DNA of 64,000 nucleotides from Capronia americana (GCA_016110215.1 JADWQD010000005.1:1426001-1490000), one strand, 5' to 3'; shown: positions 11,014 through 22,499, counted from the stretch's first letter. Notes: generated from the sequence alone by a model not told the origin. Translations and numbers: made by a program.

Positions 11014-11811
11014 AAAATCTAGGGTAACAGAGTCTTAGGTGCTTAATAGTCAAGATATGGGTTGGTCTCAAAATCTGGAGTTGGAACGTCCACGATTCGA
11101 GAAAAATCTCGCTTACATAAAACTGCCAAGACCGGGTACCACACGCCCGGGCCAATGATATGAAGCCGATTGGCGAACATGGTTGGCCGAGCGGCCGCCA
11201 GCAGCACCCTTCCCTATCACCACACTCTCCCCCCTACACTGGGAGGCGGCTATGCTAGGTCCGAGTCCATGGCACTTGCTGCTCGAGGCCAGGTTGGACC
11301 ATTGTTGTCCATCTCCAAGATTCACTCGTACATGTGTACAACTCACGGTCTCCTCGATATGCCACACGCGAATGTGTTCGCATAGGCTGATGTAATGCGT
11401 CTATTCAGCCCACCTCCTCCTGCGCTGCTGATCGTTACGGTCGGAAACGGTACAGCTGACCATAAAAGTCCCGCCAAGGCCCAAAAGTCCGCACTGCCGG
11501 CTTCCATCACAAGGTCCGGATCAGTACCCCAACAAGTTCGACCCCCGAGCCCAAGTTCGGCCACAAGACATCCCCGCCTCCTGACCCTGGGCTAGCACAT
11601 GTTGCCGCGATAGAGCATCAAAACTCCCACCCAGCACTTCGCGGTTGTGTCCCCGCTCTGGCTCGCCCTCGTAACAGCGCATTGCTGCCCTGGACCAATC
11701 AACTCGAGGGCGATGGAATGGGCCGCAAGACCGAGACCATCTGTGGGCCAATCTTCGTATCGTTCTGAAATGTGTAAGTCTGAAAATTTGTGAGCCCCTT
11801 CGCAGTTGTGC
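11014..11811. other. Intergenic region upstream of trm2, no supported gene
   Basis: Spacer between two genes on the same strand; it should hold the trm2 promoter and the 3' UTR of the Cys-rich membrane protein gene. Only short unconvincing frames are present. Confidence 0.6.
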
Positions 11812-13042
11812 TCAATCATTCGGCCCACATCCTTCCGCCGGACCTCTCGAGGGACTTCTGGATGCCTCTGCGCGCAAATCAACCAATGCTGGACGACTCC
11901 GTAACCGCGACTGCCTCGGTCGTCTTTCTGCTGTCTCTCTTTTCGCTCTGGAATTGGGCTTGGGCTTCGGCTTCGGTCGCGGTTCCAAAAGGGGGCTCTT
12001 GGCCTCGGCGTCGGGGTTGTTCGCAGAGAAGCGCTGAGTCGCAAGCTCAATAGGTCCGTCTACAAGGTGATTCGCTGGTGATCGGGATTTGGTGCGGCGG
12101 TTGAATTCGTCTTCTGACAGACCAAGGCCCATGACTTCTTGAGGTTCGGTATGTGGAGGATGGCGGACTTGAACGGATTGATACGTAGGAGCGGGAGAGA
12201 ATGGTGCCTGGGGGTATCCAAAGGATGGAGCGCGTCGACTGTATCGAGGAAGTGGGGTAAGAACTGGGAGAAGTCAGTTGGGAGAGACCACCGGAGATTC
12301 GGTGCATGCACTTACTCGCGCCAAAAGGATCTTTAAAGAACGGCTTTGGGTCTTGCGGCGCAGACTCATCCTGGGCAGAATCCAGCGCTGCTTGTTTCAT
12401 CCTTCTCCTTCGAACAAACCAATAGACCACCACTCCCACAATGATTGTTAGGACCACTGCAACAGCCGCCGCGCCACCAGCGATTGCGGCTACATCGATG
12501 GATTTGGACACGGGCGGAGAAGAGGCTGACGTTGAGCCCTGTTCCGTTGGATTTGAAGTTATCGTGGTATCTGTCGTGGAATTGGTTGTAGTTGGACCTT
12601 GCGTTGCGACCGAGGAAGGGATAGTGAATGTTGACGTTCCTGCCACAACCACGGTGTGTGCGGCGGCTGCTCGCAAGTCAGACGCCGGGCATCCTTGCCC
12701 GTTGCATGGATTGCTCTCGCAACAGCCCTGAAAGGGGACAGAGTTGTCTGCACAGGTGTACCACAGTCCGCCATACGGACAGGAATGATTTGGATAGTCG
12801 GGAGCCGGCGCCGTGACAGAGCCGAAGCCCATGGGATGCAAATCCTCTTCAGAACACATTTGACCAGAACACGGGTTACTCGAGCAGCATCCTATAAATG
12901 TCGGATAGTTGACGTCTTCGCACTTCCACCACTCCCCACCGACCGGACATGATACGTAGTCGGAGTCATCGAAGGTATCTTGTCGTCGGATGTGCGCCAT
13001 CATGAGAGCTGAAGTGTAGACTGAGTTGTTCTCGAAACCCAT
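11812..13042 (-). CDS. Cys-rich single-pass membrane protein ('fibroin-3 related' type)
   Basis: Two exons: 13042-12316 and 12263-11812, split by a 52-nt intron with a GTAAGT donor; 392 residues. Outside the membrane lie two copies of a cysteine module, residues about 32-63 and 88-118, each following C-P-x-G-G-x-W-x-x-C, then G-C-C-x-x-N-P-C-x-G-x-x-C. A Thr/Ser-rich stalk (130-180), one transmembrane helix (about 184-210, AAIAGGAAAVAVVLTIIVG) and an RRRRMK stop-transfer follow. The cytoplasmic tail of about 180 residues is Pro/Arg-rich with a KPKPKP run and an MGLGLSEDEFNRR motif. There is no clear N-terminal signal peptide, so insertion may use the transmembrane segment. The architecture (paired Cys modules, Thr stalk, single helix, basic tail) is like a cell-surface sensor, but this is inference. 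The name comes from automatic annotation of similar fungal proteins and is not functional. Confidence 0.72.
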
Positions 13043-15037
13043 GATCTGTAAGATCCCTCATCGCAGAACGGGTGTGTGTAGCATTCAAGCAGCCGCGAGA
13101 GTCAGAACGAAAGACGGTTAAAGTGGAAGCGAACACAACAGAGGGATATGGACACGGCCCGCCAATATTAAGGCCGAAGTATGGCACAAACACAACAATA
13201 GAAACTATAAAAGCATGTGTGCTAGGGCTTTGGGGCAATGCTCCAGAGGGTGCATAGGAAATGATAGAATGCAAGGAACATCGCCACGGGAGGAAAGCAG
13301 TTAGTACGCCTATCGTCTACGCCTCCACGAGACACCCGATCGATGGAGGCGCCGAAGCCAGCTTTTCTCAAGCACTGCCCCGACAAGCAGTTCGATAAGC
13401 CTATAACCTAAAGGGTTCAGGCGCGCAGTGCCTGGTCTCACCTTCTTTGTGCGAGTAGTAGGGTAAGCGAGGAGGAAGTACTTCGGGGGTATGTCCCTGA
13501 ACGACTCGGGCAAGCCCTGGTGAGCATAGACAGTTGCCGGTTTGGCGGTATATGCAGACTGAAGGTCTCCCATGCTACTGTAGCAAGGAAAAACATGTGC
13601 GGCTGAGAGGAGAGGTGAGACGAAGTGACCTTGCGGCCAATGGCAATCGTTGTGGTCAGAGATTCCCGGCCAAGAGGCTAGACCGCTACAAACTGAGCAG
13701 GGAAGTGGAAATGACTCCCACAGATCGTCGTAAACGGTAGGCACGATGAACCCCGACCGGAAAGTGGTGACTCAGGCGAGAAAGAACAGTGAAAGACATT
13801 TGAAAGAGCGAGCAAGAGTCGATGACGTGCCTCTGCCACTTTGTCAGCGCACGCGCGGAATTCAGGCCACCTTCGCCATCGCTACTCTTGCTACATACTG
13901 GATTTCAATTCTTCAAGGCCAAGCGGCTCCTAGGCAATAATAATGCGTTACAAGCTCCAACACGTCGATGTGTCTAAGCAATCATGCAACCGAGTCCACA
14001 TATGCGGTGAATCTCTTGACGCTCGCTAGGATCTTCGTCGCCGCTCCAACACTCCCAAGGGTCCTTTAGGCTGACGTGCTGCAGGTGATCGATCCCCCTC
14101 ACCGCTTGGGAACTCTTCCGACTCGACAAGGTTCAACATCTGGTAAGCCTAATATAGTATCGCTAACTGCAAGATATCTGGTCTCGTAATGAGGAGATTT
14201 GATCATTGGCTCAGGTAAGTGTTAGGGCCTCGTAGGGCAGAGCCAGGCACAGCCTCATACCAAGAAGTGGAGGACGTATTGCCTTGATAGGCAAGTGTCT
14301 ATCCAGTGCACGAACGGATGTCTGCATATACGTGGGATTTTTGCAACCGAACCCCCGGTGTGCAACACAGCCAATCCAGGGTTTTCCCAGACTGAATAAT
14401 TCGAATTTGGACGGGCTTCCTCGGCTTGACCTGAATACTACCCTGAAAGCGCCACATAGGTAGTCGCGACGTTCGCCCTGTCCGCAACCTGCTGCTGGAG
14501 AGGGCTTACACTCAGGGACAAGTGCCGTAAATAGCCGACATCGGTATCACTGGCAACAGTTGGACAACACGAGGCAATTACGAAGTCACTGGTTGAAGTG
14601 GAATGATATTATTCAAACCCGGAATTTAAAGATACGCTGATACTCCGTCGCAGTATTTGCGCCGCCGTCCCGTGTGCGAAGCCAAATCTACAGTTGAGCG
14701 ACCGTCCGACAGCAAATCACAGAGCAGTAGAATCAACCTTCCCAATGCACTCTAAGGTCAGAGTACTGCTTCTGAGATCGATACCTGGAACTTGGGTCTA
14801 CCAGCGCAGATGGAACCCATTTGCGGGTTAGGCTTGTACTCAGACGTAGAGTAAGCATGGCAGAGAGTCATCTCTGATGCCTCTTCTTTAGGTACCTATG
14901 GCTACAGAATCTGTTTCCAAGGAGGACCCAGTTTCGGGAGCGCCCTCGGCGCTCGCTTGGTGCCGTTAAAGCGGTGAGGATTCAAGGGCCATATTCGAAT
15001 CTAGCGGCAAACCTCCCATACTTCTGTAGTCGCATCG
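13043..15037. other. 2 kb gene-free stretch
   Basis: Between the Cys-rich membrane protein gene and PRP43. Open frames are short (maximum 144 residues, minus strand 13310-13744) and match nothing I know. No long repeat or transposon end was recognised by eye. It includes the promoter of the Cys-rich protein gene and the PRP43 3' UTR. Confidence 0.55.
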
Positions 15038-17335
15038 CTATCGTCCGCCCTTCATCTTTTGGCGCCGAGCCACCCTCTCTGTAAGTCTTTGAAGAGCGGT
15101 CTTGACTTCGCCCTTTGGAAAACTGTCTATGTCGTAATAACCCGGTGCGATATCGAGCAACCATTCGCCACGTACACTTGTGACTGTCCGCACGTAGTTC
15201 TTGCTGGTAAGAACGAATTCGTTGTAGACGACCCACTCACTTTCCTGGCCAAGGACAGTACTCGGATGCAAAAGAACCGTCTGGTTATCCTTGACGGTAG
15301 TGTAAGTTTTGCCGTTGGCCTCCTTCTTGGCCACTTGCATGAAAAATCCGGAGACAAGGGCGCGTCGAATATTTTCATAATACTTCTTGTCCTCGAACGG
15401 CGTCGACATCAACTCCAACTCTTCCCGCTCCATAATGCGCTTGAGCTGCATGCGGACATTGTCAGCAGATTGCAGAGCACGAAGACTCAAGAAGTGGTCG
15501 TGGCACCATTGTCGTGGGTTAGCCTGCGCCTCTGGGCCCTTGAAAGCATGGTAGACATTCAGCATCGTCAGATGATCGCCGTCAGGATGAGCAAAGAGGG
15601 CCTTCATTTCATCTGCACGCTTTCGAGCCGATGCGGGTCGCACGAAGATTTGCGGCACAGACAGCAGAGCTGTCAAGCTTAGAATCTCATTGGAGCAGTA
15701 GAACTCGGGTGAAGAGATGAGCATGACTGCGAGGGCTGGATCCAGGGGGAACTCAGATGCGAGTCGACCCATGGTCGTCAAGTTGCCATCATCGTCCAGA
15801 CAGGCAAGATAATTCAGCTCCTCCAATGCCCGCATCAAAGTCTCAGGAGCGGGAGGATCCATCAGGTCAAAATGGACCAAGTCGTCAACTCCAAGCTTCT
15901 TCAACTCCAGGACAGTTGATGAGAGATTGGACCTAAGAACTTCCGGGTACGTCTGCTCAATCAACTCCTTCTTGAATGCGCCTTCGGTGTAGAGTCTGAA
16001 ACACTTTCCAGGCCGAGTACGACCGGCACGACCAGCTCTCTGTTGAGCGGAAGCCTTTGAGATTGGCGAAACCAACAGGGACTCGACTCGAATGCGTGGG
16101 TTGTACACCTTCTGTTTGGAGAAGCCTGGATCGACCACGTAAACGATGCCGTCAATCGTTAAGGAGGTTTCGGCGATGTTGGTGGCAATGATACACTTGC
16201 GTCCTGCGCGGCCACCGGCTTTGCGAGGTGGTGGGGCCGGCTCGAAGATCTTTTGCTGTTGAGCAGGAGGCAACGTGCCGTACAGAGGGTAGACTTTCAG
16301 GGGACCGGCGTCAGCTTCGCGGATCATCTCGTCCGCTTCTAGCGAGATCTTGCGGCATGCGTCTTCGATCTCTTCTTCACCAGTCAAGAAGAGCAAGATA
16401 TCTCCTTCAGGCTCTGTGGCATGGATCTGTAAGACAGTTCGGATCGCAGCCTCGACGTAGTCGCGCTCAGGCTCAGGAGTGTAGAAGATCTCAACGGGGA
16501 AAGTTCGGCCAGGGACAGCAAGTAAAGGCGCGTCGTTGAAGTAGCGTTGGAACTTTTGAGCGTCAAGCGTGGCAGACATGATGATCAACTTGAGATCTGG
16601 TCTCCGTTGCACGACCTCCTTCAGTAAGCCCATCAACACATCGGTGGCCAATGTGCGCTCGTGGGCCTCGTCAAGAATAATGGTAGAGTATCTCTTCAGG
16701 TCGTGGTCGTTCATGGCCTCTCTCAACAGCATCCCGTCAGTCATGTACTTGAGAATTGTCTTTTGGCTGGTCATGTCCTCGAATCTGATGCTGTAACCCA
16801 CTTCTTCGCCGAGTTTGACATCCATCTCGTTGGCGACACGCTCCGCCACCGACATGGCAGCGACTCGCCGAGGCTGGGTGCAAGCAACGAGTTTCTTTTC
16901 TCGCTGAGGCAAGTCATCGTAGATGACGAACTGCGGAATCTGCGTGGTTTTGCCTGAACCCGTTTCGCCCACGAAGACAAGGATTTGCGACTTCTGGTAT
17001 AATTGAAGAAATTCGTCCCGCTGCGAGTGGACAGGTAGGTCTCTTCTGGTGCGCAAGATGGAGAAGTATCTCTCGGAATGAGGGCGACCTGTGAAAGGAC
17101 TGATCTTGCCATCTTCGGCTTCTCGAGCCTGAGCAGCGGTTGTCTTGTGTCGCTGAAGTTTTGAGAGGGGCCCATCTCGGACGATTGGGGGCGTCGAAGT
17201 GCCGTTTGAATAGCCATTGGTGTCATTCTCGTAGTGATGGGCGAGGTAAGGATTGTTTCGAGGATCCATCTCGCCGGACGTTTTCTGGCGCTTTGCAGGT
17301 GCACCGTCAACACTGTCTGAGCGTTTCGCTGCCAT
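15038..17335 (-). CDS. prp43: Pre-mRNA-splicing factor ATP-dependent RNA helicase PRP43 (DEAH box)
   Basis: Single exon, 765 residues, full length for Prp43. Motifs in order: GETGSGKTT (Walker A, about 123-131), TQPRRVAA (Ia), LDEAHERT (II, DEAH at 222-225), SATLDAQKF (III), TNIAETSLTIDGI (V) and QRAGRAGRTRPGKCF (VI), followed by the winged-helix, ratchet and OB-fold regions. The N-terminal NNPYLAHH motif and SPFTGRPHSERYFSIL are typical of Prp43 rather than Prp2/16/22. The enzyme disassembles the intron-lariat spliceosome and remodels pre-rRNA in ribosome assembly, activated by G-patch proteins, in nucleus and nucleolus. It is divergent from triosephosphate isomerase, with 880 bp between the two start codons. 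Confidence 0.97.
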   Translation of the reverse strand: MAAKRSDSVDGAPAKRQKTSGEMDPRNNPYLAHHYENDTNGYSNGTSTPPIVRDGPLSKLQRHKTTAAQAREAEDGKISPFTGRPHSERYFSILRTRRDLPVHSQRDEFLQLYQKSQILVFVGETGSGKTTQIPQFVIYDDLPQREKKLVACTQPRRVAAMSVAERVANEMDVKLGEEVGYSIRFEDMTSQKTILKYMTDGMLLREAMNDHDLKRYSTIILDEAHERTLATDVLMGLLKEVVQRRPDLKLIIMSATLDAQKFQRYFNDAPLLAVPGRTFPVEIFYTPEPERDYVEAAIRTVLQIHATEPEGDILLFLTGEEEIEDACRKISLEADEMIREADAGPLKVYPLYGTLPPAQQQKIFEPAPPPRKAGGRAGRKCIIATNIAETSLTIDGIVYVVDPGFSKQKVYNPRIRVESLLVSPISKASAQQRAGRAGRTRPGKCFRLYTEGAFKKELIEQTYPEVLRSNLSSTVLELKKLGVDDLVHFDLMDPPAPETLMRALEELNYLACLDDDGNLTTMGRLASEFPLDPALAVMLISSPEFYCSNEILSLTALLSVPQIFVRPASARKRADEMKALFAHPDGDHLTMLNVYHAFKGPEAQANPRQWCHDHFLSLRALQSADNVRMQLKRIMEREELELMSTPFEDKKYYENIRRALVSGFFMQVAKKEANGKTYTTVKDNQTVLLHPSTVLGQESEWVVYNEFVLTSKNYVRTVTSVRGEWLLDIAPGYYDIDSFPKGEVKTALQRLTERVARRQKMKGGR

Positions 17336-18214
17336 CGCCGTATGGAAGCGGAGGGCGGAGAGTGAGGGCGATCGGAACGGCGCAAGTGGGCGGCGGACGC
17401 CAAGAGAATGCGGGATCCAGCAGGTACGGCTAATCCAGAAGTTACTGAGAAAATGGAACTGACGCTATAGTGAGCTTTCACTCTTGAATATCAAAGGTTA
17501 GAATCGACTCGATGTCCGCAGGCGGAAAATATTTTGAGAACTGCGGTTCATGTCAACTGCGCATCCGTTGCAAAATTCTTGAGTCAGTGCTACTGCGAAG
17601 CATTAAGTAAAATATGCAAGGCTGGTGCTGTCGATCCACTCTCCAAGGCAAGGCCGTAATCCTGCATTCTTTCGTGTGCGATGGCGAGGAGATATCAATG
17701 ACACCAGCGACCTCTCCGCATCGTGTGAGCCAAACACGGCTCCCTCTCAATGTCGCCGGCCTCCTCTCCCAGGCTTCCAGGCTTCAAGTCTTGATGTGAG
17801 GCAGATCACTGGATGTTGATATCCGAGCATTTCTTGGGCAGTGAACCAGTTTCCATGCTTTACAACCTCGCACATAGGACGAAAATGATTCGGACCCCCG
17901 CTGCCTGTTTCTACCTACACTTGCTCTCTTCGTGAAAAGCCGGAATGTGCTCCTCGGCAGAGCTTCCCCCGGCTAGGAACTTACGCCGCTGCCCCTCGTC
18001 ATTGGCAACGGAGCCCCGCTGTCAACAGACGCCGACACATTTTCAATGAGCTGTCCCCGGGTTCTTTACTGCTCGCTTTCCGAATTCCCCCAGTGTACAT
18101 ATCTTGCTGTTCATCCTTCCTGAGCACCGTGACAGACTTATCTTTCTAACTACCCTGCAGACCCTGTGTGATCTTGTGAAACAGTAATTCAAAGCCAGAA
18201 ACCGAACCGCCAAC
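17336..18214. promoter_or_regulatory. Divergent promoter region of prp43 and tpi
   Basis: An 879-bp spacer between two highly expressed housekeeping genes reading outward. The tpi side has CT-rich blocks (17900-18160). No specific transcription-factor site is claimed. Confidence 0.5.
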
Positions 18215-19297
18215 ATGGGTCGCAAGTTCTTCGTAAGTTACCCTGCTCTGCCTTTCCCGGGGGAAGGGAAGTTTCTGTGAATGCATGGAGTGGATGAATT
18301 GTTCTTGTTATTGCGAGACTTGCCCCAGTGCGAGCGTCAGCTAACGGTCGCCAGGTCGGTGGTAACTTCAAAATGTATGTCTACCGCGAGAAACTGCCTC
18401 ATTCGTTCATCAGCTAGAAAGCAGCGACTGACGGAACGCCATACTACAGGAACGGGACGATCAAGTCCATCAAAGAGATTGTCCACAACCTGTCCACATC
18501 CAAGCTCGATCCTAACACTGAAGTCGTCATCGCCCCTCCAAGCTTATACCTCCTCCTCGCGCGTGAGCACCTCTCACCCAACATCGAAGTCGCGGCACAG
18601 AATGTGTTTGACAAGCCCAGCGGTGCCTTCACCGGCGAGATCTCGGCAGCGCAGTTGAAAGACAGCAACATCACTTGGACGCTGGTGGGCCACTCGGAGC
18701 GCCGTACCATCTTGCGTGAAGAAGACGAGTTCGTCGCCTGCAAGACCAAGGCCGCGCTGGATGCTGGTATTGGTGTCATTCTGTGCTGTGGCGAGAGTCT
18801 AGAGGAGCGGGAGCAGGGCATCACCACCGATGTGGTCACCAGGCAATTACAGGCGGTCAATGAGAGCATTGGCAAGGATGGCTGGAAGAACATCGTGATT
18901 GCGTACGAGCCGATCTGGGCCATTGGGACAGGCAAAGTCGCAACGACCGGTACGCTGAGATGTTCCCCTCAGGCCTTTGACATCCTTCCCTAATTGAGTT
19001 TGGACTGACTGACTCTGGCTGCAGAGCAAGCACAAGAGGTGCACGCCGCGATCCGCAAGTGGCTGAGCGAGGCCGTCTCACCCGAGGTCGCTGAGAACAC
19101 CAGAATCATCTACGGCGGAAGTGTCAGTGAGAAGAACTGCAGAGACTTGGCGAAGCAACCTGACGTGGATGGATTCTTGGTTGGTGGTGCCAGCTTGAAA
19201 CCAGCTTGTGCGTTGACCTTTTCTTACGATGAAAACTGCGTCTGATCACACGCTAACCTTCATTTTAGTCGTCGAAATCATCAATGCGAACATTTAA
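18215..19297 (+). CDS. tpi: Triosephosphate isomerase
   Basis: Five exons: 18215-18232, 18355-18374, 18450-18949, 19025-19207, 19269-19297; 249 residues, the standard length. The first two exons are only 18 and 20 nt long and encode MGRKFF and VGGNFK(M). The active-site lysine lies in GGNFKMNG, the electrophilic histidine in VGHSERR and the catalytic glutamate in AYEPIWAIGTGK; the phosphate-binding loop YGGSV is also present. All five junctions keep frame and give the continuous family sequence. The enzyme interconverts dihydroxyacetone phosphate and glyceraldehyde-3-phosphate in glycolysis, as a cytosolic dimer. The 122-nt first intron and the tiny leading exons are typical of intron-rich, highly expressed ascomycete glycolytic genes. 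Confidence 0.97.
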
Positions 19298-19918
19298 GGT
19301 CTTGGAGACAATGGTAGGACACATAGGCTAAAGCCGACAATCACAAGGAGACAGATCGCAGACCAGATCGGATGCAAGAACAGCATAAGGCTTTTATTGG
19401 TAGTCTAAGTGCGCCAATCATTGCTGAGGGAGTTGCGAAAGGATTGCAGGTGTAGTTCAGCAGTTGCAGCTATTAGCCTTCATTACCACGTCCTGAGATG
19501 TGTGTTGAGCACCAAATGAAAGCAAGGGACACGGGCTTTTGGTCACCCGGACGGTCACTGCAGCAAGTTGTGGGTGCTGACGACCAACAATCATTCGGCT
19601 CAGAGATGTGTCTGTAGCATCACCCTCCTAGCGGAGCAAGGGTCATAGTCCATTCCAATCCATGTATTTGACCCGAAATTGTTCGAGCCATTCATCCAAC
19701 GACATCCAGAGGTATTATTATTTTCAATCGGCAGAGTATCTCGTCCTTAGAATCATGGTCACACTCGTTCAGTCCGTCAACAATAATACATATCGGCCAA
19801 GCACTGGAACCGACAAGATGTAAGTGAAAAGAATATTCCAACGGCAGCCGTCAGCACAATCATCTTGGAGGTCGCCGAACCTAGCGTGCTTGGTGACATT
19901 CCGGAAGCATCCTCGTAT
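19298..19918. other. Intergenic region downstream of tpi
   Basis: 3' flank of tpi; no coding signal recognised. Confidence 0.5.
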
Positions 19919-20678
19919 TTAAATAAAAGGCAAGACACTCGCTGGACTGGCAGCATGTCTCCAACCGCTGATCTGCTTTCGCAGAAGAAGCCAGGTGTCG
20001 TTGATTGTGCTTATGAACGGTTGAGTAGAGCTTTGGCGAGCACCGACTTCGGGAAGAGTCCAACCCAGATCGCGGCCACTCGAGCAGGATAGACAGCCAT
20101 GATCATCCAGATACTCGATGTCGTCACAGATACAAAAGCTTGGATTCTGGCACTGGTGCCAACGAAACGGCGGCTACAGCGTATCGTACTCTGACCGGGT
20201 ATGGCAACCCTGAAAACCATTCCTTTGCGCTGATCTGAGCAGACAAATTGCTGGTCTTGTCTGAGAGTCTTCTTGGAACGAGGTATGCAGGTATGTTCCC
20301 AACAAAAGACTGTATTTCGGGATGATTCGCTCGTCCAAGACTATCTTCCATCTCTTTTCCCCCTAAAGAACTGAAACAGGTATCGCCGACCGAACTCCAT
20401 ATGAAGACCGACGTGCTTTTGATAACATCGCCTCGGAGGATCTCTTCTCGCTTGGGCGTGGTCAGAAGGCCATCACAGACCCCAACATCCAAACCCACTT
20501 TGACGCCTTCAAATCCAGACCAATGACTGGCGGCAATTAGAGCTGTGCGGATAATGCCCACCCTCGGGACGCAGGCCTGCACAACAGGTTGGTCGCCTAG
20601 CCGTCCTGGAATGTAAGAGGAAGGGCCTTTTGGGACGAGGTTGGAGGTCTTGATGAGTGCGAGTTGACAAGTGATCAT
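19919..20678 (-). pseudogene. Degenerate nucleoside-phosphorylase-like (PNP_UDP) domain gene
   Basis: A 184-residue minus-strand frame (20678-20124) reads like the PNP/MTAP phosphorylase domain found in fungal NLR-like and ankyrin proteins. YIPGRLGDQPVVQACVPR corresponds to the YxxGRIGxHNVVLAxxP segment, VKVGLDVGVCDG to the LxLxVGICGGVP loop, EEILRGDVIKSTSV to the EILLGDVVIS segment, and MEDSLGRANHPEIQSF plus RRLSDKTSNL to the segments that follow. Just after GLPYP the expected continuation appears in another frame (SEYDTL, then a TAG stop, then FRWHQCQNPSFCICDD), which stays open to 19919. So there is at least one frameshift and one in-frame stop, and the glycine loop is altered. A short ATG exon at about 20778-20749 ending at a GTATGT donor may be the old first exon. 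Family call and breaks are from memory of the family pattern, not alignment. Confidence 0.5.
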
Positions 20679-21282
20679 TAATGAGTGGAAGAGAGACCTT
20701 TGATATCCCTGTGTAGGGTGGACAAACGTGGCTAGCTAGTACATACCAGGGAGAGAAGATCGTCGCTTTGGCTCATGACCGGTGCCTCTTTGCTGCTGGT
20801 CAATCGAAGGCAGTAGTCACAACTAATGTTGACTTGCTTGCCGGGCACTTTGGGCTAGGTGTAAAGAGCATCTTCGCAGCAAGGCCCAAGGCCCAAGGCC
20901 CGCAACCTTCGTTGAGGAGGACTGGAGGGTTTGCAAGACATTGCATAAGACATCCAGGGATAGGTGACGAGAAAACATTCAAGTATCCCCAAGTTTCAAA
21001 GCTCCAACGCTCCTTCAAAAATATGCACTTGACGCTGTATGCTCTGCCGGAGTCGGAGGCCAAAATTTCCTTTGCGGAGAACGAGCATGCGAGCTCCAAG
21101 ATTCACGATCCATCACCGCAATACCTCATACATCAACTTTGCTACCATAAATTCTCCCATTCTTCAGCATCGTCCTTCCATATCAGTCGGACGGATTCTA
21201 CCTACAGATCCTCGCCCGCCCCGCGCTTTGTTAGCGTTCGCACCTGAAAAGCCGATATCATCCCAACCACTGGACCTCCAAG
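20679..21282. other. Intergenic region upstream of tom22
   Basis: Contains the tom22 promoter and any 5' end of the broken phosphorylase-like gene. No supported gene otherwise. Confidence 0.5.
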
Positions 21283-21880
21283 ATGGTCAGGCTCGAAGAA
21301 CTCGAAGACGAGCACTTCGTCAACAAGCCCGAAGCCACCGCGGATGGCGCTCTCCTAGCTGATGACGACGAAGACTTCACTGATACCGGTATGTCTCTCT
21401 GTAGTGTCCGCATCACGATCGATTCTCGATTCCCTTCCTCTCTACTCCGCACCCCGAGCGTCATTATCAAGACCTTTCTCTCAAGTCTGATGAACGTCAT
21501 GCATTACGTTGAACGACCAGCTAACATCATCTCCCCGGCTAGACTCTGAGATCTCCGACGACGATGGCGAGGCTCCTCAGCTGGACGAATCACTTCTCGA
21601 CCGCATCTCCGCCCTGCGCGACATCATCCCCCCAAAAGCTCGGGCGCGCATCTCCTCCGCCTCCTCGTCCCTCTACTCCGCTACGACCACGACGGTGAAC
21701 TACGGCGGCAAAAGCCTGTGGGTCATCGCCACGAGTATTTTGCTGTTGGGGATCCCTTATGCGCTCGCGTTGGGCGAGGAACAGCAATACATGGAGGAGG
21801 AGCGGCAACGGGGAATGATGGAGCAAGGGGCACAGGGGATGATGCAACCCGGACAGGGAGAGGCGAAGCCGGCATTGTGA
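21283..21880 (+). CDS. tom22: Mitochondrial import receptor subunit TOM22
   Basis: Two exons, 21283-21388 and 21543-21880, with a GTATGT donor and a CTAG acceptor; 147 residues, normal for fungal Tom22. The N-terminal cytosolic domain is very acidic (DDDEDFTDTDSEISDDD), as expected for the presequence-binding surface. RISALRDIIPPKARARI leads into a single transmembrane helix (LWVIATSILLLGIPYALAL). The short C-terminal tail facing the intermembrane space is Glu/Met/Gln-rich. Tom22 is the central receptor and organiser of the TOM complex in the outer mitochondrial membrane and is tail-anchored with its N-terminus in the cytosol. It ends 619 bp before the convergent DUF4211 gene. Confidence 0.92.
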
Positions 21881-22499
21881 ACCCATTGAGCGTGGGGAGT
21901 GAGAATGAGAAGAGCATCGAAGATGGCCTATGGGTTGACGCGGCAACCGATGACGGCCCTTCTCAGGCCCGAGCATTGCGCATCACGTCTCGCACATGGA
22001 ATACTTTCGCTGTGCATGACAAGCTAGCGAGAGGTAGAAGCAGTCAGGGGAGACTTGTACAACACGCGAACATGAGCAGATCATCACCCTCTATATAGGG
22101 ACGTTCTTGAACGCCAGAGAAAGGGGCTCTCCCTGGGTGGGATAAGAATTTCATCTCACCTCTGTTGTTACTATCAAAATTGGGCATTGAGATTCGAAAA
22201 CCCTCTGATTTGTGATCCATGCTAGATTGTCCGCGCCACAGGGCCTTGATGACATGGAAAGCTGAGCACGGCATTTCCAAAACGCTTAGAATGCCAGAGA
22301 TACGTCTGTTGGTTCAGCTTTCCCCTTTCCAAATCCTCAAGTTGGTCCAATGCCACCCTCATCCACTCATTATGGTGATGTCGAGAAAAGATATCTCTCC
22401 ACACCTTCCAGATTGGCACCAGCACACCGCTGCTGTGTCGAGGCCGATAAACGACCGCTGGAAGTAGACGCTTTCGTCTCGATCGCCCATAAGTTGTAT
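21881..22499. other. Convergent spacer between tom22 and the DUF4211 gene
   Basis: Joint 3' flank; no coding signal or repeat recognised. Confidence 0.5.

Noticed and set aside
13310..13744. 144-residue minus-strand frame in the 13-15 kb spacer
   Set aside because: No recognised family; in a region with many short frames; insufficient support.
16771..17481. 236-residue minus-strand frame at the PRP43 start
   Set aside because: Out-of-frame shadow; PRP43 carries all helicase motifs.
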